From: a virus
DNA: 23,573 nt
IMG/VR virus record: IMGVR_UViG_3300004463_000192
Span: 1-23,573 of that record
Strand: one strand, 5' to 3'
Position numbers and translations under genes: made by a program. A model generated the notes under the pieces. That model had not been told where the DNA came from and ran no database searches. It saw only the letters and a list, made by a program, of their open reading frames with translations. Each line of letters starts with the position of its first letter. Within the stretch, counting starts at the first letter, position 1. Of this stretch, positions 1-6,848 are shown one piece after another.

Positions 1-89
1 TCGAGTTCCCCGGCGATCCGATGGGCCCACCGGGGGAGACAGTGAATTGCCGCTGCACGGTGTTGCCCGTCGTGGACTCGACGCCATGA
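1..89 (+). CDS. Minor head / head morphogenesis protein, C-terminal end (partial)
   Basis: The gene enters from the left edge in the frame starting at base 3 and ends with TGA at 87-89. Only 28 residues are visible. They contain ETVNCRCTVLPV close to the stop, which resembles the Cys-containing C-terminal signature of Mu gpF-like phage head morphogenesis (minor capsid) proteins, where an N-C-R-C segment sits near the end of the domain. Those proteins act at the portal vertex during procapsid assembly. The setting agrees: the prohead protease and major capsid genes follow. The next gene begins at base 86 in an ATGA overlap, so the two are probably translationally coupled. The upstream part, and presumably portal and terminase, lie outside the window. 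Confidence 0.6.
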   Translation, partial: EFPGDPMGPPGETVNCRCTVLPVVDSTP

Positions 90-394
90 CGCGCCAGCTA
101 CACCGGGTCTATTTCAAGGGTCAGGGTGCGGTACAGCATCGGGTGGTGCACGGCGGGATGCGTGGCGGGACTCCCGATAAGGACGTATGCGAGCGGAAGG
201 GTGGCGCCAAGTCGTGCAACTGCCCGCGCGTGGAGTCGCATATCAGCGTTATGTGGACGCCGGCCACTTCCGAGGAGGAGGCCATTAACATCGCCGCCCT
301 ACGGCACCCGGGTGCGGTGGTGTCTACGGTTTTGGTGGGTATGCCGCGCCAAGTCGGCCCGATGCCGCTCGGCGGGCGTGCCTACTACGGTTAG
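86..394 (+). CDS. Small unknown protein following the minor head protein
   Basis: This is a 102-residue frame opened by the ATG that overlaps the preceding stop (ATGA). An in-frame TTG lies further upstream at 47, but the coupled ATG is the more natural start. The product has no hydrophobic segment. It contains a short Cys cluster (DVCERKGGAKSCNCP, about residues 35-49), then an ordinary mixed alpha/beta composition. I do not recognise the family. Its position directly behind a gpF-like gene suggests a small head or ejection accessory. The competing +1 frame over the same bases (126-476) is Arg/Ser-rich and looks like a shadow. The call rests on coding appearance and tight spacing only. Confidence 0.5.
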   Translation: MTRQLHRVYFKGQGAVQHRVVHGGMRGGTPDKDVCERKGGAKSCNCPRVESHISVMWTPATSEEEAINIAALRHPGAVVSTVLVGMPRQVGPMPLGGRAYYG

Positions 395-419
395 CAATAT
401 GTGGAAAAACGTTACTAGC

Positions 420-429
420 GGGCAGGGCA
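420..429 (+). promoter_or_regulatory. Start-associated motif copy 1 (GGGCAGGGCA)
   Basis: This 10-base motif ends 15 bases before the ATG at 445. The same motif, with one G/A position, occurs at equal spacing before four other genes in the window (8773, 10532, 18234, 21962). The spacer here holds a weak GAGGGA purine run that could serve as ribosome binding site. Whether the motif acts in transcription, mRNA processing or translation cannot be told from sequence. Confidence 0.6.
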
Positions 430-444
430 AGGCCAACCGAGGGA

Positions 445-1881
445 ATGGGAATCTATTACGTTTCTCCGACAGGTGACGATGGCGAGGACGGGCTTACCGA
501 GGCGACGGCATGGGAGACGGTTGGTAAAGTCAACGGCGAGACGTTTTCCGCCGCTGATGAAATCCTTTTCGAAGGTGGTGGCACTTGGGACGAGGCGTTA
601 ATCGTTCCTGCCGCCGATCTATCGTTTGGTGTCTATGTTTCGTCTACGGTGGGTATCGACGCTAGGGCAACTATCGACGTAAGTGGCGGGGCGGCTAATT
701 GTATTGATTGCGCGTTTGACGGGTGCTCGTTCACGCGGATTGATCTCACGGGTGCCACGGGCGATGGGTTCTTCGCCGACGACGCGAACGGGCTCACCTT
801 GAGCTTTATGGATTCCACCTCGAACGGTGGCGACGGGTTCAAGCTCAACGGCGACGATATTACGATTACCTCCCTTGTATCTACCGGGAACACCGGACAG
901 GGGTACTCGCAGGCGGGCACCTATAGCACGTTGGTGGCGGATGGGTGCTCGGCTACGGATAACGTAGGCGACGGGTGGAAGCTTACCGGGTCTACGGCGT
1001 TTAGCCTGGTGAACTGCACCGGGAGTAGCAACGGTAACGGTTCGGGCTCGAGCCGCGGGGTGGCGTTTATCGGCTGTGATAGTGGTACGTCTACCCGGAT
1101 TCTCGCCGAGGATAACGACGGGCACGGTATCCAGGTCACGACGAACGGCGGCACGCATTCAACGGGGATCGTTATTGATTACCCCGTGTGCCGTGGTAAT
1201 GGGGTAGGCGGGAGTACGGGATCGGGGATTAGCGTTGACCAAACCTCCGGCAATATTGACATAACCAAGCCAACGCTCAGCGGTAATGATGAGGCGGGGG
1301 TTGTCTGCCGCACCGCCTCTACGGATATAACGGTCGCGTGGGGCGTTATCCACGATAACCCGATTGGGTTCTGGTTGACGGGCGATCATGGGGTTAATTG
1401 CCGCCTGTGGAATTCTCTTGTAATGAATAGCTCGACGGCCGGAGCGGCGATTACCGAGTCTACTACGGCAACATCCGGCAGTATCAAAAACAATATTTTC
1501 CGTGATAACGAGATCGGGGTTCGCCTCGACGCCGAGGGTATCTCAGTCGTGCACGCTATTAACTTTAATCTCTACTATAACAACACGACTTTTGCGGTGT
1601 CCTATGACGAGGACACTTATACCGATGCGTCAATTGACGCATTTAATGCGGATCATGCTACTTATGAGTCCAACGGGATCGGTGGCGCCGACCCGCTCCA
1701 AGCTTCACCGCCGGAAGATGTGCACTTGCAGCCCGGCTCATTAGCGATTGCTACGGGTACAACCGAGGACGCGGGGCCGGATTACTACGGGTCTACGCCA
1801 AAGTCCACGCCATCTATCGGGCCATCGGAATGGGTGGGTGCTCCGTTCTGGACTCCGGCCTACGGGCGCGGGAGGCGGTAA
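445..1881 (+). CDS. Right-handed parallel beta-helix (pectate-lyase-like) protein in the head module
   Basis: The 478-residue product begins IYYVSPTGDDGEDGLTEAT, the typical opening of right-handed beta-helix proteins, followed by AWETVGKVNG and a DEILFEGGGTW segment that matches the first turns of a pectin-lyase-like fold. The body (about residues 60-400) is a chain of short beta-prone turns rich in G, N, D, S and T, such as NGGDGFKLNGDDITI and DNVGDGWKLTGST. No signal peptide or membrane segment is present. In phages such folds usually form trimeric fibres or tailspikes that bind or cut polysaccharide, sometimes with no catalysis. Here the gene sits between minor head and protease genes, not with the fibres, so it may be a capsid-borne fibre or decoration. 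The stop overlaps the next ATG (TAATG). Fold call firm, activity unknown. Confidence 0.75.
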   Translation: MGIYYVSPTGDDGEDGLTEATAWETVGKVNGETFSAADEILFEGGGTWDEALIVPAADLSFGVYVSSTVGIDARATIDVSGGAANCIDCAFDGCSFTRIDLTGATGDGFFADDANGLTLSFMDSTSNGGDGFKLNGDDITITSLVSTGNTGQGYSQAGTYSTLVADGCSATDNVGDGWKLTGSTAFSLVNCTGSSNGNGSGSSRGVAFIGCDSGTSTRILAEDNDGHGIQVTTNGGTHSTGIVIDYPVCRGNGVGGSTGSGISVDQTSGNIDITKPTLSGNDEAGVVCRTASTDITVAWGVIHDNPIGFWLTGDHGVNCRLWNSLVMNSSTAGAAITESTTATSGSIKNNIFRDNEIGVRLDAEGISVVHAINFNLYYNNTTFAVSYDEDTYTDASIDAFNADHATYESNGIGGADPLQASPPEDVHLQPGSLAIATGTTEDAGPDYYGSTPKSTPSIGPSEWVGAPFWTPAYGRGRR

Positions 1882-2750
1882 TGGCACAGCACCTCGAGCA
1901 GATTCTAGTCCGCGGGCTTTCCGGCCTGATCGAACGGAGCTCGCGCGGGGATAACCCGGATGGTCCGGTCACGGTGACAGGCTACGCCTCGACCGTGGAC
2001 GAGGATATAGACGGATACGTTATCGCTCCTGAGGCTTACCGTAAGGGCCTCGCGACGTATATGCGTAACCCGATCCTGCTCTTTAACCATGATCGGGATA
2101 AGCCGATTGGGGTAGTCAGGCGGGCGGAGATTGATAGCCGCGGGTTACTCATAGATGCCGAATTCGATATGCAAGATAGCTTCGCCGCGGCTCGAGCGAG
2201 CCAAGCCGAGCGCGGGATCTTGCGGGCCTTTTCGGTGGGTTTTCGTCCCACGGCAGAACCCAAGTTCAAGGACGACAAGCTTTATTTTAACGAAGTGCAG
2301 CTTATGGAAATTAGCCTTGTGTCCGTGCCGGCGAACCCGCACGCCTTGATCGGTGCTGAGGCGGGGGAGCTCGTGGCGCGGCAGGCTGAGGCACACGAGA
2401 ACGCACTCAAGGAGATTGCCGCGGCTGAGGCCAAGAGCCGGGAAGCGGTGGCGTTGTTTTTTAAGGAGCAGCTTAAGGGTGCGGAGCGGCGGGTGGCCGA
2501 GCTTTTCGAGGCCCGCGGGATCACGATTGCTAACTTGGTCGATAAGTCATTGGCTAGGCTCGCCGATCCGGTCGAGGATGACGAGATAACGCGCGCGCTA
2601 AGGGCCATCGTTCAGGGCGGCGGGCAGCAGGGGGGCGGAAACCCTTTACCGCCCGATCCTTCTAACCCGCCGCTTCCTACTCCCGCCGACGTGGTGCACG
2701 AGGACGATTACATCTTGGGCGCCTTAACGCAGGTGGTGACGGCCGAATGA
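1881..2750 (+). CDS. HK97-type prohead (capsid maturation) protease
   Basis: The start is taken at the ATG overlapping the preceding TAA, preceded by GGGAGGCGG, giving 289 residues. The N-terminal 160 residues follow the HK97 prohead protease (gp4-like) pattern: VTVTGYASTVD, RNPILLFNHD with the expected catalytic His70, ILRAFSVGF with the nucleophile Ser118, and VQLMEISLVSVPANPHA with Glu143. These enzymes cut the scaffold or delta region of the capsid protein inside the procapsid and then digest themselves. Residues 165-245 are Ala/Glu/Lys-rich and helical, possibly a scaffold-like tail, and a Gly/Pro linker (about 249-275) leads to an acidic C-terminus. The gene overlaps the following one by four bases (ATGA). 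The major capsid gene lies 0.9 kb downstream. Confidence 0.9.
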   Translation: MAQHLEQILVRGLSGLIERSSRGDNPDGPVTVTGYASTVDEDIDGYVIAPEAYRKGLATYMRNPILLFNHDRDKPIGVVRRAEIDSRGLLIDAEFDMQDSFAAARASQAERGILRAFSVGFRPTAEPKFKDDKLYFNEVQLMEISLVSVPANPHALIGAEAGELVARQAEAHENALKEIAAAEAKSREAVALFFKEQLKGAERRVAELFEARGITIANLVDKSLARLADPVEDDEITRALRAIVQGGGQQGGGNPLPPDPSNPPLPTPADVVHEDDYILGALTQVVTAE

Positions 2751-3337
2751 TTACGCTTGGGCACATGCGCAATATGCACGAGCGTGAAATGGCGCTCGTG
2801 GTGGGAAACTCGCCTTGGCGTACGGGCTTTCCGATCCATATATGGAATGGCCCGCTGATCGTCTGTAACCACGCATTCCTTGAGCTGCCACGCCGGGGCT
2901 ACGTCTGCGTATCGGATGTAGAAACGATGGAGCAGGTATTTCAAGAGCCGGAAGCGGACCAGCATACGTTTATCACTCCGCGGAATCTCGCCAAGGCGAA
3001 CCTGCGCGCCCTGATTGACGGCCGGAATTTGAAGCATGTAGCGGTCGAGGACGCATGGAAAACGGAGCCTACGTCGGGCGCTATGGCCCTGGGGCTTGCC
3101 GGGTGGCTTGGGTGCAGTTCGCTCTTAGCTATCGGGTTCTCGTGCGATACGACGCACGTTAAGGCGAAGGGCGGGAAGGTGGCACCAGGGGCCAATGCAC
3201 GCGGCATTGAAGCGGTGCAGCAGGGGATGGACGAGTTTCGGCGGCTCTCGCCCGGGGGGTATGCGGCGATTTCGGTAGATCCTGACTGGTTTATTCAGGC
3301 TATAGAGGAGAATCAAGCGCAATGGCTCAAACAATAA
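2747..3337 (+). CDS. DUF115 / sialyltransferase-fold-like protein in the head module
   Basis: The 196-residue product starts in an ATGA overlap with the protease. It has features of the DUF115/MptE-like group and the related sialyltransferase-like fold: a nucleotide-loop-like VVGNSP (residues 18-23), then PLIVCNHAFLELPRRGYVCVSD (36-57), then SGAMALGLAGWLG (110-122) followed by LLAIGFSCD (126-134), which matches the usual SG..A...A...G......GFD pattern. Family members are glycosyltransferase-like or bind phosphorylated substrates. Whether this one is active is unknown, as the usual GNGPS motif reads GNSPW. Similar proteins are found in phage head operons without a clear role. A modification of capsid or fibre surface would be one idea. 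The stop overlaps the next gene by 16 bases. Confidence 0.45.
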   Translation: MITLGHMRNMHEREMALVVGNSPWRTGFPIHIWNGPLIVCNHAFLELPRRGYVCVSDVETMEQVFQEPEADQHTFITPRNLAKANLRALIDGRNLKHVAVEDAWKTEPTSGAMALGLAGWLGCSSLLAIGFSCDTTHVKAKGGKVAPGANARGIEAVQQGMDEFRRLSPGGYAAISVDPDWFIQAIEENQAQWLKQ

Positions 3338-3558
3338 CCTTAGACGAAGGACACCGGCCGGCAACGGCACAGATTGTCCAGGCGATGGTAGCGGTGGGGA
3401 TTATTCCCGGCGATATGGTGTCCGGTACGGCGCTCTTGACGTTTGACCACGGAATGATTAGCACGGTGGTGCTTACGAGTCCCAAAATGATTTCCGTCGA
3501 TACGGCGGCTGGACGTGATTACACGGCCGCTGACGGTGTTATCGGGGCTGTGGTCTAA
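3322..3558 (+). CDS. Small unknown protein upstream of the capsid gene
   Basis: This 78-residue product begins at an ATG 16 bases inside the end of the preceding gene, so the pair is probably coupled. The sequence has a short polar N-terminus, then a stretch of beta-prone and small residues (AQIVQAMVAVGIIPGDMVSG, TALLTFDHGMISTVVLTSP). There is no signal peptide, and the hydrophobic stretches are too broken to be clear membrane spans. I do not recognise the family. Small genes at this place in HK97-type head clusters are often decoration, head-stabilising or assembly proteins, but nothing here proves that. Confidence 0.6.
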   Translation: MAQTITLDEGHRPATAQIVQAMVAVGIIPGDMVSGTALLTFDHGMISTVVLTSPKMISVDTAAGRDYTAADGVIGAVV

Positions 3559-3644
3559 CCCTATTAGATGTGACGGGGCAGCACGCATGAATCTAAAGCG
3601 GCTCGGCATAAACCGCCTCGGGCTCGGCAAAGACGAGGGGCTTA

Positions 3645-5207
3645 ATGTCCGCAGATGTTGGAACCCAGGACGCCTTGGCTCGTGCCGTTGGCGAGATCAA
3701 GGGATATGTTGACAGCAAGCTAGGAGAATTCGGCGTTAGGGCCGACGAGCTTGCCAAAAATTATGAAAAGCGATCGGCGGAGACTGACGACCGTGTAAGT
3801 AAGGCGCTCGCCGACGCGGTATCGAAAGATGAAGCCAAGAAGCTCTTGGATGACGTGCTCAAGGAAGCGGCACGCATTAAGGGTGAGACGCCGAACCTTG
3901 TAGGCGATTTCGATATGGCGCGTATCCGTCGTGGTGCTACGGATGCGGCGACTCCTGGTGAGGCGAAAGCCATTTACGAGGAGTTCCTTACATCGAAGCC
4001 GGCTAACGAGACGGTGGCGCGGTTCCACGAGCTTTCGACCAAGCTTACGCTCCTGCGAACGATTATGCGCCGGTATGACCCGGACTGGGAGCCTTCGCGC
4101 GCGCAGAATAACGTGGCGCGTGCCTGGTTCCGTGAGTATCAGGCAATCCAAAAGAGCACGTTTACCGATTCGTTCCTCGAGCGTGCTTTCGATACGCAGT
4201 CTACGAATGACGGCCCCGACTGGATCCCGTCGTTTATGTCGGCTGACCTGATTCGGTATATCGAGGTCCGGGGCGGACTGATCCCGCTCCTCCGTTCGGT
4301 GGCGATGCCTGGCAAGGTCTACGATCTGCCTTTCACTTCGACTGCCGGTATTGGGCATGTGTTTAGTGAGCGTACGGCGTCACCGTCTGCCGCTTACAAC
4401 TATACGACTCGCGAGCTCTATACGAACGGCTCCGGGCCGATTGATAACAACCGCCTGGACGCGATCACGATTCGTGCGTTTATCGTCGCCTCGCAGCAGG
4501 TTATCGAGGATTCAATTATCCCGATGATCGACTTTATGGCGACGGATACGGCGGATGCGATCCGGCGTGCGATCGAGGATGCGATTATCAACGGTGACGG
4601 TACGACTACCCACTTTGATACGCTGCCCTCGATTTCCTACACCCCGGACGGTGCGGGCGGTGTGCATAACCGTACCGCATGGGACGGCTTCCGACTGAAT
4701 ATCAATACGAACGGTGCTAACGCGCGTGTGGCGTTGGCGGCGACTTCTTACGGCTCGCTGGCGCCTTTCGCCAACGTGCTCGCGAAGATGGGCCGTTACG
4801 CGGCGGAAGGCCCGGGCAATCTCGCGTGGGTGGCGTCGCCGCTTGCTTACTTCAAGCTCCTGGCCCTGCCGGAGTTCGCAACCGTCGAGAAGATCGGCGC
4901 GCGCGCCACGGTGGTCACGGGTCAAGTCGGCTCGATTCTCGGCAGCCCGCTCGTGCTGTCCGAGTTCGTGCGGCAGGACTTGGATGCTAACGGCGTGGCT
5001 TCTACCACGACCAACAACACTACGGAAATTATCGTTTTCCATCGGCCTAGCTGGTGGATCGGTAACTACCGTGGCATTTCGACCGAGCCGGAGCGGTTGC
5101 CCGGATGGGACCAGAACGTGATTTGGGCCCGGTGGCGGGGTGACGTTATCAAGCTCTGGGCGGTGGGACAGATTTCCGAGGCGGCACTCGTGGATATTCG
5201 GCCGTAG
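3645..5207 (+). CDS. HK97-fold major capsid protein
   Basis: The 520-residue product starts at an ATG preceded by GACGAGGGG. Residues 1-75 are helical and charged (DSKLGEFGVRADELAKNYEK and onward), as expected for a scaffold-like delta region removed by the prohead protease. The rest follows the HK97 capsid plan: DWIPSFMSADLIRYIEVRG (N-arm/E-loop entry), the segment LITIRAF-like AITIRAFIVASQQVIEDS, the spine helix DTADAIRRAIEDAIINGDGT (the A-I-x-N-G-D-G motif is typical), and the A-domain end SSILGSPLVLSEF-like GSILGSPLVLSEF with a C-terminal RWRGDVIKLWAVGQISEAAL. It forms the icosahedral shell. A 13-bp hairpin begins 26 bases after the stop, consistent with high expression of this gene relative to those downstream. 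The length includes the N-terminal extension. Confidence 0.93.
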   Translation: MSADVGTQDALARAVGEIKGYVDSKLGEFGVRADELAKNYEKRSAETDDRVSKALADAVSKDEAKKLLDDVLKEAARIKGETPNLVGDFDMARIRRGATDAATPGEAKAIYEEFLTSKPANETVARFHELSTKLTLLRTIMRRYDPDWEPSRAQNNVARAWFREYQAIQKSTFTDSFLERAFDTQSTNDGPDWIPSFMSADLIRYIEVRGGLIPLLRSVAMPGKVYDLPFTSTAGIGHVFSERTASPSAAYNYTTRELYTNGSGPIDNNRLDAITIRAFIVASQQVIEDSIIPMIDFMATDTADAIRRAIEDAIINGDGTTTHFDTLPSISYTPDGAGGVHNRTAWDGFRLNINTNGANARVALAATSYGSLAPFANVLAKMGRYAAEGPGNLAWVASPLAYFKLLALPEFATVEKIGARATVVTGQVGSILGSPLVLSEFVRQDLDANGVASTTTNNTTEIIVFHRPSWWIGNYRGISTEPERLPGWDQNVIWARWRGDVIKLWAVGQISEAALVDIRP

Positions 5208-5232
5208 CACGACGGCTGAGTAAGTCGGCGAA

Positions 5233-5278
5233 GGGCCGGCGGTGGTTAGAAGTCACGATCTAGCGCCACCGCCGGCCC
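5233..5278 (+). terminator. Perfect 13-bp GC hairpin after the capsid gene
   Basis: GGGCCGGCGGTGG (5233-5245) is followed after 20 bases by its exact reverse complement CCACCGCCGGCCC (5266-5278). It lies in the gap between capsid stop and the next start (5305). There is no U-tract after the stem (the sequence continues CAAGCC), so it is not a textbook intrinsic terminator. It may be a partial terminator, an mRNA 3'-end stabiliser or a processing structure limiting expression beyond the capsid gene. Confidence 0.6.
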
Positions 5279-5304
5279 CAAGCCGGCAGAACGGAAGGCA
5301 GAGG

Positions 5305-5544
5305 ATGTTGGTCAAGTTCTTAAGGGCGGTCTACTGCCCTAGCTATAACGGTCCTGGTGATGTGCGGGAAATGGACGATATGCGCGCTATCAAGCTTATG
5401 GCCGAGTTCCCGGGCGCGCTCGAGCGGTACGACCCGCAAGCGGAATTGCGCGCCAAGGATGAATCCGCACAGTTGCCGCTCGTGGCGCCACGACCTGCGA
5501 CCCAGGCCCCGCCGCGTATGGCGTCGAATCTTAGGCGGGGATAA
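5305..5544 (+). CDS. Small unknown head-module protein
   Basis: The start chosen is the ATG at 5305, preceded by GGAAGGCAGAGG, giving 79 residues (MLVKFLRAVYCPSYNGPGDV onward). An in-frame GTG at 5242 would lie inside the hairpin and add a Pro/Arg-rich leader, so it is unlikely. The N-terminal 30 residues resemble a compact beta strand plus helix (MLVKFLRAVYC, MDDMRAIKLMAEF), the rest is charged and ends in a Pro/Arg-rich tail. I do not recognise a family. Many HK97-type phages carry a short protein between capsid and connector with a similar N-terminal strand, so a head-completion or capsid-vertex role is possible, not shown. Confidence 0.6.
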   Translation: MLVKFLRAVYCPSYNGPGDVREMDDMRAIKLMAEFPGALERYDPQAELRAKDESAQLPLVAPRPATQAPPRMASNLRRG

Positions 5545-5553
5545 GGCGACGTA

Positions 5554-6168
5554 ATGGCTGACATTGTGACCCTGAGCGAGCTTAAGGCGAAGGCAAGGAT
5601 TACGAGCTCCACCAATGATACGGAGCTCACGCAGATCATTGCCGAAGTCGAATCCAAGTTCCAGGGGGAGATTGGGCAACCCCTAATCACCACCGCCTAT
5701 ACCGAAGTCCGTACGGGTGACGGCGGCTCCATAATGCAGCTTTACCGCTATCCCATTATTGCCCTGAGCTCGATTGCGATTGAGAACGAGGCGAACGTAC
5801 CGCTGGTATCGGATCAGATTCGGTATGCGACGGGCCCGGGGTCGGACGGGATTCTCTACCTTCTCCGCCGCTACTTTACCGCCTGGTATCCGCGGAATAT
5901 TACGGTGACGTATGTTGCCGGCTATGCGAGCCAATCGGCGATCAAGGCGGCGATGCCGGATGCGTGGGAACTGGTGCTGGATGCCGCTTCGCAATACTGG
6001 TTCGATATGAATAGCCAGCAAAAGGGCGTGCAGTCGCAAGCGTACATGGATGGCGCGATCAGCTTCTTTGGTCCGCAATTCAAAGATAAGAAGTTTCAGG
6101 ATCAATGGTCGCAAGTCGTGAGCAAGTACCGGCGTCGGCTGAATGAGGCGGTGCCGGATGTGTATTAG
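5554..6168 (+). CDS. Head-tail connector protein (HK97 gp6-like)
   Basis: The 204-residue product opens with VTLSELKAKARITSSTNDTELTQIIAEVES, the classic start of gp6-like head-tail connectors: a short strand, the LKAHLRI-type helix, then the D-x-x-L-x-x-I-x-x-A helix. The middle has the usual SIAIENEANVPLV and YPRNITVTYVAGYA segments, and DAWELVLDAASQYWFDMNS matches the C-terminal helix that packs the ring. These proteins form a ring under the portal and receive the tail. The position, after the capsid gene and before a gp10-like protein, fits. The C-terminal 60 residues are longer than in the shortest family members. The stop lies within a 13-base direct repeat (6150-6187). Confidence 0.85.
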   Translation: MADIVTLSELKAKARITSSTNDTELTQIIAEVESKFQGEIGQPLITTAYTEVRTGDGGSIMQLYRYPIIALSSIAIENEANVPLVSDQIRYATGPGSDGILYLLRRYFTAWYPRNITVTYVAGYASQSAIKAAMPDAWELVLDAASQYWFDMNSQQKGVQSQAYMDGAISFFGPQFKDKKFQDQWSQVVSKYRRRLNEAVPDVY

Positions 6169-6187
6169 TTTCGGGGTGCCGGATGTG
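6150..6187 (+). repeat. Direct repeat GGTGCCGGATGTG x2 spanning the connector stop
   Basis: GGTGCCGGATGTG occurs at 6150-6162 and 6175-6187, a 25-base period. The first copy is the last codons of the connector gene (VPDV), the second is just beyond its stop. It looks like a small local duplication. Confidence 0.75.
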
Positions 6188-6195
6188 CTGAGAAC

Positions 6196-6205
6196 TGCCC
6201 TGTCC
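6196..6205 (-). promoter_or_regulatory. Inverted copy of the start-associated motif
   Basis: TGCCCTGTCC is the exact reverse complement of GGACAGGGCA, the variant seen at 18210 and 21939. It sits in the 83-base gap before the gp10-like gene, 46 bases upstream of its start, but facing the other way. No minus-strand gene starts nearby, so its function is doubtful; it may be a relic. Confidence 0.4.
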
Positions 6206-6251
6206 CCGGTGCGGAAGGCTCCCCGATTCATTTTCGGAAAGGTGGTGCGGT

Positions 6252-6848
6252 ATGGCCTATAGGCTGACTCCGCCGGAGCCTTTCCAGAAATTGGCCGCTC
6301 GTATCTCGAGCGAGATACGTTCGGCGCTGAATGACTCCCTATCAATGGCCGAGCGCGAAGTTAAGACGCGGTACTCTGGGCCAACGGGGAGCGCGTCACT
6401 ATCGGTGAGAACGGGGAAGCTCCGTACGTCTGCGCGCGGGCGGGAGCTCCGCGGTGGGCCCCCGCCTCGTCCGATGGTGGCGCGTTTCTTTTCGCAGAAT
6501 CCCCCGCCCTATGCGCATATCCACGAGCACGGCGGGACGATCACGCCGAAGGCCGCACAGTATCTAACGATCCCGCTTCCCGGGGCCACGGGGTTGACTG
6601 CCGGACGTGGACCAGGGCGGCGGATTCGGGACTTTCCTGGTGGGTTCTTTTTCCGCTCACGCGCCGGAAACTTGATCTATGCGCGTGGGCGCGGGCGCGG
6701 GTTACCGCCGCTTACGTTGTTTCTACTCCGTAAGTCGGTTCGTATTCCCGCGCGCCCGGTGTGGCGCGAAAGTGCCAAGGCGATTGCTCCGGCGATTGCC
6801 TCACGATTCAGACGAGCGGTAGACGCAATCGTCAGGGCGGCAGGTTGA
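6252..6848 (+). CDS. HK97 gp10-like head-closure/neck protein
   Basis: The 198-residue product has the HK97-gp10 family layout: an N-terminal amphipathic helix (FQKLAARISSEIRSALNDSL), SVRTGKLRTSARGR (the T-G-x-L-R-x-S core), then PPYAHIHEHGGTITPKAAQYLTIP, a family hallmark in which the chain passes the Y-A-x-x-x-E-x-G segment. The C-terminus (ARPVWRESAKAIAPAIASRF) matches the common R-P-F/W-x-x-A end. Such proteins act at the head-tail joint or as tail-completion factors. An Arg/Gly-rich insert at about residues 115-155 (GRGPGRRIRDFPGG, ARGRGRG) makes it longer than typical members. A GGAAAGGTGG run precedes the ATG. The stop overlaps the next start (TTGA). Confidence 0.8.
   Translation: MAYRLTPPEPFQKLAARISSEIRSALNDSLSMAEREVKTRYSGPTGSASLSVRTGKLRTSARGRELRGGPPPRPMVARFFSQNPPPYAHIHEHGGTITPKAAQYLTIPLPGATGLTAGRGPGRRIRDFPGGFFFRSRAGNLIYARGRGRGLPPLTLFLLRKSVRIPARPVWRESAKAIAPAIASRFRRAVDAIVRAAG

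Noticed and set aside
126-476. Plus-strand frame of 116 residues overlapping the small unknown gene
   Set aside because: Arg/Ser-rich composition of an off-frame shadow; overlaps a better-supported frame and the next gene start.
619-1158. 179-residue minus-strand frame opposite the beta-helix gene
   Set aside because: Arg-rich shadow of a Gly/Thr/Asp-rich gene; no plausible start or family.
3587-3712. 41-codon frame (MNLKRLGINRLGLGKDEG) just before and into the capsid gene
   Set aside because: Short, runs out of frame into the capsid gene, C-terminal part looks like a shadow; a leader peptide is not supported.
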